DNA of 64,000 nt from Argopecten irradians (lineage: Eukaryota > Mollusca > Bivalvia > Pectinida > Pectinidae): positions 33,302,369 to 33,366,368 of the forward strand of contig NC_091142.1 of the NCBI RefSeq assembly GCF_041381155.1, given 5' to 3'. The notes below the pieces were generated by a model, which was not told the origin of the DNA, made no database searches, and saw nothing but the letters and a program-made list of their open reading frames with translations. The translations under genes and the position numbers were made by a program. Shown piece by piece: positions 1 through 10,193 of this stretch (the stretch's first letter is position 1; each line of letters opens with the position of its first letter).

Positions 1-416
1 GAAAATGATTTTGGCAGTAGAGTGCAGTGAAATGAGTACATAGTATACGGTATGACCACGAAACCTAATAGTGGTTTGCAATTTCTTTTCACATTTTTTA
101 CAGTGTTATTAGTAATTATTAAGTCGTTGCTGCATGTGTATCCACATCGAAACGAAAATATGGCATTAGAAACAGGAATTTTACATTGAATAATTTCTAA
201 GGTATCCTATACATTTGTCTGTTCATTTGAATGATTTTTACAGCTTAATTTGTTAAACATTATGTATGGTTTTCAATAGGTTATTGAAGAAAAAAATAAG
301 ACAGCGTTTACGCCCAGTTACTGCACATATATATATATTTAGTAATGGATTCCCTGTCCCTATCCAGATACAAAATTTGACCTTGACATCAGACCTATAC
401 ACAAAAATGTATAGGA
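1..416. other. No gene seen, left edge
   Basis: AT-rich sequence with no convincing exon, repeat array or transposon end. The short open frame near 266-457 runs into the tRNA gene on the other strand and is not credible. Confidence 0.5.
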
Positions 417-489
417 GGCTCCAGGGGGAGTCGAACCCTCGACCTCCAGTTTACTAGACTGGCGCTCTAACCAACTGAGCTATGGAGCC
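417..489 (-). tRNA. tRNA-Thr (anticodon AGT)
   Basis: Read on the minus strand, 73 nt fold as a standard cloverleaf. The acceptor stem GGCTCCA pairs perfectly with TGGAGCC. The D arm carries the A-box (TAGCTCAGTTGGTTAGAGC). The anticodon stem CCAGT/ACTGG closes the 7-nt loop CTAGTAA, giving anticodon AGT, which reads threonine ACN codons after the usual A34-to-I editing. The T arm carries the B-box (GGGTTCGACTCC). No intron is present, and CCA is not encoded, as expected in eukaryotes. All stems are intact, so this looks like a functional gene and not a SINE head. Confidence 0.95.
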
Positions 490-728
490 GGCGAATGACA
501 CAGAAAGACCATTCACTCTATACACATATATGCAGTGTACTATCCATTCGTTTGTGTATTGCATCAGATATCATATGTAGATAGTATGTTTACCTTCCAA
601 TATAAGTATTGGTATCGTGGCGTTAATATTTTACTTCTTAACATCCGATTAACACATGTACAATGTATTACATATTGCAACTGATTAGTTTCACAATAAA
701 TCGACATAGTCATTGATAAAACGAGACA
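490..728. other. Spacer, nothing recognised
   Basis: AT-rich spacer between the tRNA gene and the repeat block. I see no exon or element. Confidence 0.4.
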
Positions 729-1440
729 TCATCCTCAATATCCACCACATCCTCATTATTCCAGGGGTTACTATCACTGTTATTATATCCACCACATCCT
801 CGATATTTCCGTCGCCGGTTACCCATGTTAATTAGTCTACGGTCTGTGGAGCGTTGGAGTTTAGACATTGGGTTTCCGAGGGTGTGATATTCTATTTACC
901 TCATCCTCGATATTCCAGGCGTTACTTTCACTTTCGTTATATACACCTCATCCTCGATATTCCAGGGGTTACTTTCACTGTCGTTATAGATCTCATCCTC
1001 GATATCCGAGGAATAACTGTCACTGTTCGGTTATAGCCACCCCATCCTCGATACCCCAGAGATTACTGTCGATATTGCCACCCCATCTTCAATAATCCAT
1101 GGGTTACTCTCACTGTCGTTATTACACATCATCCTCGATATTCCTTGGGTTACTTTCACTGTCGTTATTACACGTCATCCTCGATATTCCTTGGGCTATT
1201 TTCACTGTCGTTATATGCATCTCACCCTCGATACTCCATGGGTTATTTTCACTGTCGTTATATACATCTCATCCTCGATATTCCAGGGTTTACTTTCACT
1301 GTCGTTACATGTATATACACCTCATTTTCGATATTCCAGGGGTCGCTATCATTATATCCCATCCTCGATACCCCAGAGATTACTAAAACACTGTCGATAT
1401 TGCCACCCCATCTTCAATAATCAAGGGGTTACTATCACTG
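729..1440 (+). repeat. Tandem array of ~46-bp units resembling a MITE terminal repeat
   Basis: About a dozen imperfect units carry the phrase CATCCTCGATATTCCAGGGG followed by TTACTTTCACTGTCGTTATA and a short AT-rich linker. The same phrase forms the terminal inverted repeats of two MITE copies inside the SART3 gene (37966-38282 and 56402-56722). The array therefore looks like tandem amplification of one MITE terminus. The overlapping open frames here only reflect the repeat and are not genes. Confidence 0.8.
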
Positions 1441-3310
1441 TCAGGGGCGTAGGAAGCGGGGGGCAGGGGGGCAAACATGTCTTTTTGCCCCCCCCCTCCC
1501 CCATTTTCGCCGACTGAAATGTTCTAAAAATGCATATTTGAAAGAAAAAAGGGTCCTCCTGCACATTTTTCGTACTTCATTCTAGAAAATTTTCCGCTGC
1601 GCGGCGCATTTCCTAAAACGTTCAAGCACATAGTGTTCAAACCTTTAATAGTAAAAATTCAATACACATGAACTAGACTACAAATGTCCATCAAGGGATT
1701 CTACGTACTCTTTCAAAATATGTCTCTTAAAAGATTAATTTGTTTATATTTCTTAGCAAGACAATTAATTCATCATCACTTTGAGTTGCACAACAGTGTG
1801 CCGATGGTGTGAAGCCGATATGTTCAGATCGAGCAGGTTTGCATAATGATATGACGACACAATTATCACAATTATCATCCCTAAATGCGGGTAATTTTAA
1901 ATCGAAAAATTATCATGTTAAGAACGCTTTAAAATCATTAAAATACATCGTAAATCTCAACTCAGCCATTCTAAATCGTAGTATTTTTTCCCGGGGGAGA
2001 CCCCTGGACCCCCCAAACACCTAAATCTCGCGCATTCGGGCGTTCGCAAATTCATCAAAATGCATCGTAAAACTCATCTTAGCCATTCTAAATCGCAATA
2101 TTTATTCCCGGTGAGACCCCCGGACGCCCAAAACACCATAATCTTGCGCCTTCGGGCGCTCGCAAAATCATCAAAACACATCGTAAAACTCATCTCAGCC
2201 ATTCTAAATCGAAATATTTTTCCCTGGGGAGACCCCCGGACCCCCAAAACACCTAAATCTCGCGCTTTCGGGTCCTCGCAAAATCATCAAAATACATTGT
2301 AAAACTCATCTCAGCTATTCTAAATCGTAATATTTTCTCGGGGTGACTCCCAGACCCCCAAACACCAAAATCTCGCGCCTTTGGCGCTCACATGCTAATT
2401 TGGCCAATTTGCGCAGGGGCGTAGGAAGCGGGGGGGGGGGGGAGGAGGGGGGGGGGGGGGGGGGCAACTGCTCCCCGTTCCCCAGGACGGGGGGGGGGGG
2501 CAAACATGTCTTTTTGCCCCCCCATTTTCGCCGACTGAAATGTTCTAAAAATGCATATTGAAAGAAAAAAGGGTCCTCCTGCACAATTTTCGTACTTCAT
2601 TCTAACAAAATTTCCGCTGCGCGACGCATTTCCTAAAACGTTCAAGCACATATATAATGTTCAAAACCTTTAATAGTAGAAATTCAATACATATAAACTA
2701 CACTAAAAATGTCTATTAAGAGATTCTACGTACTGCATTTGTATTTAAAAAAATGTCTCTTAAAAGATTACTTTGTTTATATGTCTTAGCGAGACAATTA
2801 ATTCATTATTATTTTGAGTTACAAAACAATGTGCCGATGGTGTGAAGCCGGTATGTTCAGATCGAGCAGGGTTGCACAATGATATAACGACATGATTATC
2901 ACAATTGTCATTTCTAAATGCAGGTTACTTTAAATAAAAAAATTACCATGGTAAGAACGCTTTAAAATCATTAAAATACATCGTAAAACTCATCTCAGCC
3001 ATTCTAAAATCGCAATTTTTTTCCCGTCGGAGACCCCCGGACCCCCCCAAACTCCAAAAGCTCACGCCTTCGGGCGCTCGCAAATTCATCAAAATGCATC
3101 GTAAAACTCATCTTAGCCATTCTAAATCATAATATTTTTTCCCGGGGGAGACCCCCGAACCCCCCAAACACCAAAATCTCGCGCTTTCGGGCGCTCGCAA
3201 AGTCATCAAGATACATTGTTACTCATCTCAGCCATTCTTAATCGTAATATTTTTCCCGGGTCGACCCCCAGACCCCAAAACCTCGCGCCCTCGGCGCTCA
3301 CACGCTAATT
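1441..3310 (+). repeat. Two tandem copies of a ~0.95-kb element with G/C runs and ~117-bp subrepeats
   Basis: Each copy starts with CAGGGGCGTAGGAAGCGGGG (about 1442 and 2414), followed by a G run, a C run and the phrase TTCGCCGACTGAAATGTTCT. Both then carry a shared AT-rich middle and end in several subrepeats of about 117 bp, marked by TCATCTCAGCCATTCTAAAT and by GGGAGACCCCCGGACCCCC. The second copy has much longer G runs (about 2431-2505). The start resembles the complement of CTTCCTACGCCACTG found three times just downstream, suggesting the ends of a non-autonomous DNA element. No transposase is visible. Confidence 0.7.
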
Positions 3311-3319
3311 TGACCAGTA

Positions 3320-3965
3320 TTCGTTAATTTCCTTTTAGCGACCCCACTGTCTATAAATGTGTACAAGGATGATATTAATGATATATCAAAAAAGTATATA
3401 TGGTTGTGTGTTGAATTAATCTATTCCTGTAGGTGCGGGGGGGGGGGGGGGTAGGGGTTACAAAATATTGAGGACCTTTGCCCCCCCCCCCCTTTACGTT
3501 TCATCTTCCTACGCCACTGTTGCGTAGCCGTTAACTTCCTTTTAGCGACCCCACTGTCTATAAATGTTGTGTACAAGGATTATATTTAATGATATATGAA
3601 AAAGAATATAAAGTATATATGGTTATGTGTTGAATTAATCTCCTCCTGTAGGTGCTGCGGGGGGGGGGGGGGGTTACAAAATATTGAGGACCTTTGCCCC
3701 CCCCCCCCCCTTTACGTTTCATCTTCCTACGCCACTGTTGCGTAACCGTTAACTTCCTTTTAGCGACCCCACTGTCTATAAATGTGTACAAGGATTATAT
3801 TTAATGATATATGAAAAAGAATATAAAGTATATATGGTTATGTGTTGAATTAATCTCCTCCTGTAGGTGTGGCGGGGGGAAGGGGGGGGTTAAAAAATAT
3901 TGAGGACCTTTGCCCCCCCCCCCCCCCCCCCCCCATTACGTTTCATCTTCCTACGCCACTGACTG
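3320..3965 (+). repeat. Three tandem ~215-bp units with paired G- and C-tracts
   Basis: Three near-identical units begin at TTAGCGACCCCACTGTCTAT (about 3337, 3542 and 3762) and end at CATCTTCCTACGCCACTG. Each holds a G run, about 25 bp containing TATTGAGGACCTTTG, then a C run, so each can fold into a G:C hairpin. Run lengths differ between copies, as expected for slippage or for homopolymer sequencing error. Confidence 0.8.
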
Positions 3966-4035
3966 TCGTTGTATTATTCACCCCATCCTCGATCTCGATA
4001 TTTCAGGGGTTACTATTACTCTCGTTTATTGACAT
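3966..4035 (+). repeat. Stray unit of the MITE-terminus array
   Basis: One unit of the family seen at 729-1440 (CCCATCCTCGAT, TTTCAGGGGTTACTATTACT) lies directly after the third G/C-tract unit. This suggests that the blocks at 1441-3965 were inserted into, or expanded within, one ancestral array. Confidence 0.6.
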
Positions 4036-4421
4036 AGCCCAGGCGGTGAGTGTATAACCGACAATCACATAGGCTTGCGGAGATTTTCCTTGGAGATGTC
4101 AGAGTTACCCTGTATATTTTATAATTTAAATAGTGAAGATTTATTATTATTTATTATTCAAATTTTGCTGTTTTGCCGTTTGCGCAGTGATTGTCAACGG
4201 ACAACAGCGGTAAAATAAGACGACGAAAATATTTTTTTTATGAAAATTGTTCTGAATGTATTGGTAACAGTACTAGTGTAGATTATATAGTATTAACCTT
4301 TGCGACTCTAAAAGCACATGCAGGCCTAACTTTACCATTTCCAAAATTAAAAGCCGTTTCGGAGAGGTAATGTGTACGTACATGATGTGACGCCACACTT
4401 GGGCCGTTTTTTACACTACAG

Positions 4422-6560
4422 ACTTCCAGTTTTTGAGAGGTGACGGTGAAGGACTTCTCCATTGGTATTGCAGAGACTGCGAACCACCGGAGTTGTCAAT
4501 CACGGCATCCACGGATCCGGAGAGCGACGACCAGCCTCCCATTTTGGAGCTTTCCGCTGCAGTAGAGCCAACTCTACCGCACATGGACGAGGTAAGAACA
4601 GCAAAACACAATGCAACATAACGATAGCATTTGTAATTGACCCTATAACTTTATTTGGATGTGTGTTATTATATATTCTGCTACTGATGCGACTGAGATG
4701 AGTGCCGAGTGAGTATGCATGCAAAAATATCATATTGATTATGTATTTGATATTTCTTTTTCTTATATTTCAATTATTATTGAATGTAATTAAACACAGT
4801 AGAAATTTGACTGTAATATTATATTGTGAATTGAATAAAATTGAAAACGGTAAATTATTGCAACATCTACTTCTTTTACAGACTTGATGCATCATTTGAC
4901 GTGAGGAATGTGATGGATCCAGCTATGGACATTGACCCTTTGGATGATACAACAACCCTCCCATTTTAGAGCAGTATGTATCAATGATAATATAAGTGTA
5001 CATTAATCAATATCATTCATTGATGTATTCTGTTTTTGAATCTGGAATCACTACCCGTAAATTCGTAACTATTTAAGTATCTGCGATAATTCTACATTCC
5101 AAATTATATGCTTAGCAGTTAATGATTTCTTAAATGATTTACAGGTCCCTGGATGACGTAGTCCCTACTGATTCTGTGTTAGAGGACCAGCCCATACAGT
5201 ATGATATCGTGGAGGATGGTTCCAACAAGCGCCGACGCAAGCTTGTAACAACCGACGGATATGCTTACATCGTGAAGGTATGTACTGTCATAAATTGGCT
5301 ATAAAATTTGAATGGTGATATGTATTCAATTATCTCAAAGAGATCGGTATTTCAAACAATATATGAATTTTTTCTCATCTTATCATAGTATTAACTCAAC
5401 ATTCCATCGTTTCATCAACATTGTGCATGAGTTTTCTCTTCTTATTCCACAGAAAGCCACGAACAGAACCACGACCTGGCGATGCAGCGTCCGCAACAAG
5501 ACTGTTTGGTGTAAGGCAACGGTGCTGCAGAGAGGCGCAGACTTCATCCCAGGATCTGTTGACCACATCCACGCGCCGGACCACTTGATTGTCAAGCGAG
5601 TACGGATCGCAGCCGAGGTATGCTATATAAACTTTTGTAAGATAAAATGATATTATTGTTATGTACGATTTTTATTATGTTTATACGTTATTATACTATA
5701 TATATATTTTTATGTTTATGTTTATACTGCGTAAAGAATTCATGTAAGTAAAATTAAGAAATGAATATCATAAATCATAAAAACTATATCATAGATAACA
5801 TCGAAAAAATATATTAATTCATTTTATTTAATTTGCAGGCATACACCAGTTTGTCAAGCAGTTGCTAGCGCTGCCGTTTCTTCCTGCCGAACAGATTGAG
5901 CCAGCGTTCCGCATGATGTCTGCCCGCGCCAACACACCTGAGCTGAGAGACCTGACAGCCTATATTGATCATCAGTGGATGCAGGTGTGGCCCCCCTGTG
6001 AACTGGTCCATCCATCAACAGTCTGTAAGGACCAACAACGATGTTGAAGGTAATTATATTAAATTGACAATTGGTTTAGTTTTGAATTAAATACAAGTAT
6101 GAATTATTATTATAATCGTCGAAATATCTATATAGATTGTAATAGATAAAAATAAAAAGTATGCGCCCATATAGAGTTGATATTATAAGTCAAGAAAAAA
6201 AGTACGTCTTATAATAAGTCAAGAAAAATAGTTCTATTCCTAGTATTATATTATTAGATTATTCACATGACCTTTTTTGTTGCAGGATGGCATCACAGGC
6301 TGAACGGTAAGGCTGGACGCGCCAACTTGCCGTTCTACATGATGGTCCATCTGCTACTGCAAGAAGCCTCCCTGGTGACGATCCAGATGCGCCTGGTCTC
6401 CCAGAACGCCCTCCAGCGCCACCAGAGGACCACATATCGAAGGATCCAGGGAAAGATCACCGAGCTGTGGGACGACTATGATGCTGATAGGATTTCCACC
6501 TCAGCCTTCCTCAGGAGAGTCGGACACATCTATGCACCGCGACCCGCGACGGAACAGTGA
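4422..6560 (+). pseudogene. FLYWCH zinc-finger/MULE-transposase-derived gene, core missing
   Basis: Six exon-like blocks with AG/GT borders: 4422-4591, about 4883-4974, 5145-5277, 5453-5617, 5839-6049 and 6286-6560. Blocks 3-4 encode a FLYWCH-type zinc finger, with GYAYIVKKATN, then WRC, a CKA motif and a closing H-I-H. Blocks 5-6 encode the C-terminal end typical of animal MULE-type proteins: LLALPFLPAEQIEP, then SVRTNNDVEG joined to WHHRLNGKAGR, ending at TGA 6558-6560. The DDE catalytic region that should lie between them is absent; only a 221-bp gap separates blocks 4 and 5, and the reading phase does not join across it. Block 2 carries an in-frame stop. In block 5 a six-C run at 5991-5996 puts the two halves in different frames; five Cs would join them as VWPPVNWS. 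I read this as a broken DNA-transposon-derived or host FLYWCH gene. Upstream exons are not seen. Confidence 0.7.
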
Positions 6561-6568
6561 TTCGCTTT

Positions 6569-6785
6569 GGACATCTACGCGATCGGATATTATGTGACTT
6601 AATGTTTTCCTTCTACGCGATCGGATATGTGATTTCAGTGTTTCCCTTCAACGCGATCGGATATAATGTGACTTTAGTGTTTTCCTTCAACGCGATCGGA
6701 TATAAGTGACTTTAGTGTTTCCTCAACGCGATCGGATATATGTGACTTTAGTGTTTTCCCGGACTTCTACGCGATCGGATATGTA
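6569..6785 (+). repeat. Six ~43-bp tandem repeats
   Basis: The phrase ACGCGATCGGATAT recurs six times, separated by variants of GTGACTTTAGTGTTTTCCTTC. The array starts just after the FLYWCH/MULE stop codon and would lie in its 3' untranslated region if the gene were transcribed. Confidence 0.85.
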
Positions 6786-6856
6786 TGTGATTTTATAACT
6801 AGTGGTTCTGATATATTTGATTTTTATAGACTTTAAACAATCGTGTGGCTCTTGCA

Positions 6857-6958
6857 GTGGAGGCCTCCACGTGGCAAGAGCTGGGCAACTACGTGAAACT
6901 GCGGAGGCAGGTTCAGTGTTGGCAGACACCCTCTAATAAAATTAATAAAATTCAATAA
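6857..6958 (+). other. Possible terminal exon with AATAAA signals
   Basis: After TCTTGCAG an open stretch reads VEASTWQELGNYVKLRRQ and continues to a stop about 90 bp later, overlapping several AATAAA hexamers between 6938 and 6965. It may be an alternative last exon of the FLYWCH/MULE gene. I do not recognise the peptide. Confidence 0.25.
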
Positions 6959-7065
6959 ATAAAATGTACTTTTTATATTTACCACTTTTGTTTATTTTAT
7001 ATGTAGCATATTATGGATATGCATCTAAATGCATTGACACATAATAGTCTACCGTGAAATTCATT

Positions 7066-7414
7066 GAAGATGCTCCACCGCCGACAGAGCATAAATGATA
7101 TTAATCACATGAACAATAATTGGTGTTTAATCGTGTAAATATATGTTTAATTAACACAAAAATAATATAAAATAATTTATTTTGCCCTTAGTACATGCGT
7201 AATCAGTACTTAATTCCATATAGGATATAGTGCCACGGAATTTTTTCGGGATGCAATTAATTATTTTTTGTAACTTCAACTTGAAGTAAAATTAGAAGCT
7301 CAAACTTTTCAATGGTGGTAATGGTGTAAAGTAAGTAACTTTTGTAACTGAAGAAAAATACTAAATCGTCTGCTCGTGTTTTTGATAGTGAAAAAATACC
7401 ATTTGTCTTTAAAG
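7066..7414 (+). mobile_element. MITE, TTAA-type family, copy 1 (right end lost)
   Basis: Starts AGATGCTCCACCGCCGACAG and is closely similar over about 340 bp to the complete copy at 27738-28103. The right terminal repeat (GCGGTGGAGCATCT) is absent here; similarity stops after ACCATTTGTC. There is no coding capacity. Confidence 0.85.
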
Positions 7415-7536
7415 AAAATAATTTTATGAATACACATATTAATTAACAAGACATAATGTTATATTATTACATGATATACATAGATATGTTAATATATAAA
7501 TCTAATACCATATATTTAACATATATTTATATTGTT

Positions 7537-7700
7537 ACGGGGCCGTTTTAACTGGGGCCGTTCTGACTCGGGCCGTTATTGCAGTGGGGCCGTTCTGACT
7601 GGGGCCGTTTTACAGTGGGGCCGTTTTAACGGAGTACGGTTAAAACGGCCCCACTGCAATAACGGCCCCAGTTAAAACGGCCCCAGTCGAAACGGCCTCA
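7537..7700. repeat. GGGGCCG foldback cluster
   Basis: A run of modules of the form GGGGCCGTTTTAACT or GGGGCCGTTATTGCAGT on the plus strand, then the same modules inverted (AACGGCCCCACTGCAATAAC). The turn is near 7631-7639, between CCGTTTTAAC and GTTAAAACGG. It could form a GC-rich hairpin. A directly oriented relative lies at 9974-10080. Confidence 0.85.
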
Positions 7701-9973
7701 CTTTTATGTAGGCAGATATAAGACAAAGCTTATGACGGAACACATTGAGATTAATTAAAAGTAAATTTAAATGAATGAACATGTTTGTTGTCTATCTTAT
7801 TAAAGATGGTTGGTTAGGTTAATACTGTATACCTACATATACAAGTAAATGATGTTTCAAATGATGATTTTTTTACGTTCACGATCTCTAGCAGCGTTTG
7901 ATAGATCTAATATTCAAGTAAGAAATCAATTTGAAATGTCTTCAAAATACTTTTAGTATTGATTTCTCATCGATTCATGTATGGTTGAGACGAAGATATT
8001 GTTGAAAAGGGAAGTGCTAGCATTTAACTCGGAACTTACTTGTACTTGTTTAGTAGGAGTTTTTGATATTTTGACAAACGGAAAATATTGAGAATGCAGT
8101 TAAAGTAATAAATATATTCAAATCTTTAATTATTGCAAATTTTTTCAATATGTTCAGTGTGTTGATTATATACATTTGTCTTCTAAATGTTCACTGTAAA
8201 ATATGTGGTAAGTTTTGCTTGTAACATTATCTTACAAAACGAATTACATGTAGCTCACATATCAGTATGAGGAAAAACGGTATAAAACTAGTATATTAAT
8301 AATCCGAAATAAAAGGCCAAAATAAATTCAAAGTAAAATCAAAATCATTTCATTTTTTTATTTTCATTTTCATTTCATTTCACATATCAGTATCTAAGAA
8401 ATTACAAGAAATAGATTATCTTTCTCATTAATTAAATAGAAAACGTCCAAATGATAGTATGTGAAACATTTTGTTAAACTAATAGAAATCAAATGTACAT
8501 GTGTCAAAAATTTAGTGAATTTGAGCAAATGTTTGTTCTTAATTATGAAAGACGTTAAGATAAGTTTTAATTATGTGAATTATGATAACATGCACTGAAA
8601 TTTCGAAGAGAACGGCTTGAGTTTTACATGAGACCAACAGAATGTATGAGGCAGAATTGAATTATATCCTTTATATATTCATGATTTGATTTGTTCTTTC
8701 CCGTACAGTTTTACCTTAATTTTGTGGGATAATCAGCGCCTTTACAATTACACCGTATACACTATATAATTACCATATAATTAGGTATACACTGACCACG
8801 GCTAATTCATCTTGTGGTGACAACTGTCAATCATAACTTGTTATGGGTTCAGATTCTCTATTTGCTTTGGGTTTACTGTGACGATATACGCCACACTCAC
8901 ACAACTTTGATAAAAACATACATTCTTGATAAAATTGAAATGTATTGTAGTAGAGAAAGAGAGCACAAAAACTTGGTCTTAATCTTAATTACAGTAATGT
9001 TCTTTTCTAGAGCTAATGAAATATAGTTACAAAGATTATTTTATTCTTTTATATTTTGTGCATTAAGTAATTGAGCATTAAGTAATTGAACCAACTTAAA
9101 CATGTTGGAATATCGGACAAAAATGGTTTTCTTATATGAAATCTTCATACACTTTGCACTTTTAAGGAAATAAAATTCACCCTCACTATCGTTATTGCAA
9201 AATGCAATATTCTCCTTTCTCTTCTCCTTTCTATATATATTTACACCTTATGCAGATAACCGAGATGTATGCAATAATAAGATGTTTGTATGAAGTTAAT
9301 TCGAAAGTATTTCCAGCAAAAGCCATCTGTATTAATGTTTTTGTTTTTTTTACCGAGGCTATGGAAAAATAAAATTAAAGCTTTCGAATGAAATATGATT
9401 GTGTCTATGACCCACAGTCCGTTCTTAGTCTCCGTGATAAACACGTATATTTCATTGACTATATTAAAAGACTAAATGTACATCGCTAGAACCGTGACCA
9501 ATTTCACGGCTATTTGCGTCCAATTTGATCATTCGTTGATCTAATAATAAAATATCAGAAACAAAAGTATCCATAATTTAACATTTATTCTGCCAAAGCA
9601 TGTTTTACAGAGGTGTATAAGTTACAATGTAGTGTTGTTAGAATGAATAGTTTCCAATTTGAAAAAAATACGTTGTACAAAAGAAAGAACAAAACACAGC
9701 AAGAAAACCTATCAAAGATATTAAACAATTTCACTGTAACAAGCATTGTAGAATATCTAGGCATAAATTCTACATGTATAATGAAATGATTAGTTACAAA
9801 TTAGTGCCGTCAAGGATTTATATGTCTCATATACGTCCTTGGTGCCGTGTTTCGTATTTTTCTATCATTATAATGTACAAGACAATATATAAATTCTTAT
9901 AAATAAAATAAACAAAATCAACGCTGAATATAAGCTGAAATAAACATGTGTTCCTTTTTTAAACATTTTTTGT
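7701..9973. other. Intergenic, no gene recognised
   Basis: About 2.3 kb of AT-rich sequence between the two GGGGCCG clusters. The few short open frames have no recognisable domain, no convincing splice borders and AT-biased composition. I see no transposon ends. A TTTCATTTT simple-repeat patch lies near 8345-8390. Confidence 0.45.
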
Positions 9974-10080
9974 AACGGGGCCGTTTTGACTGGGGCCGTT
10001 ATTGCAGCGGGGCCGTCCTGACTGGGGCCGTTTTAACAGTGGGGCCGTTTTAACTGGGATTCGTTTTAACTGGGATTCCC
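9974..10080 (+). repeat. GGGGCCG direct module array next to the FET promoter
   Basis: Five modules (GGGGCCGTTTTGACT, GGGGCCGTTATTGCAGC and so on) end in two decayed modules, AACTGGGATTCGTTTTAACT. They share order and phrase with the left arm of the foldback at 7537-7700. The array stops about 110 bp upstream of the FET start codon. Confidence 0.8.
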
Positions 10081-10127
10081 TAGTTCTCCTACTTGAGCTG
10101 ATATTTATTGGGAGAATCACGGTAAAG

Positions 10128-10168
10128 TCACGTGGCATTTATGAACACGAGGTTTTGGGGTCACGTGA
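10128..10168 (+). promoter_or_regulatory. Paired CACGTG E-boxes upstream of the FET start
   Basis: TCACGTGG at 10128-10135 and TCACGTGA at 10161-10168 lie 66 and 33 bp upstream of the ATG. CACGTG is the core site of bHLH-zip factors (MYC/MAX, USF, MITF/TFE). No TATA box is evident. Function is inferred from sequence and position only. Confidence 0.5.
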
Positions 10169-10193
10169 CTGCGCACCACGCTTGGGAAGAAAA

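Noticed and set aside
266-457. Short plus-strand frame ending ESNPRPPVY
   Set aside because: It runs through the complement of the tRNA-Thr gene; a common false frame over tRNA T-arms.
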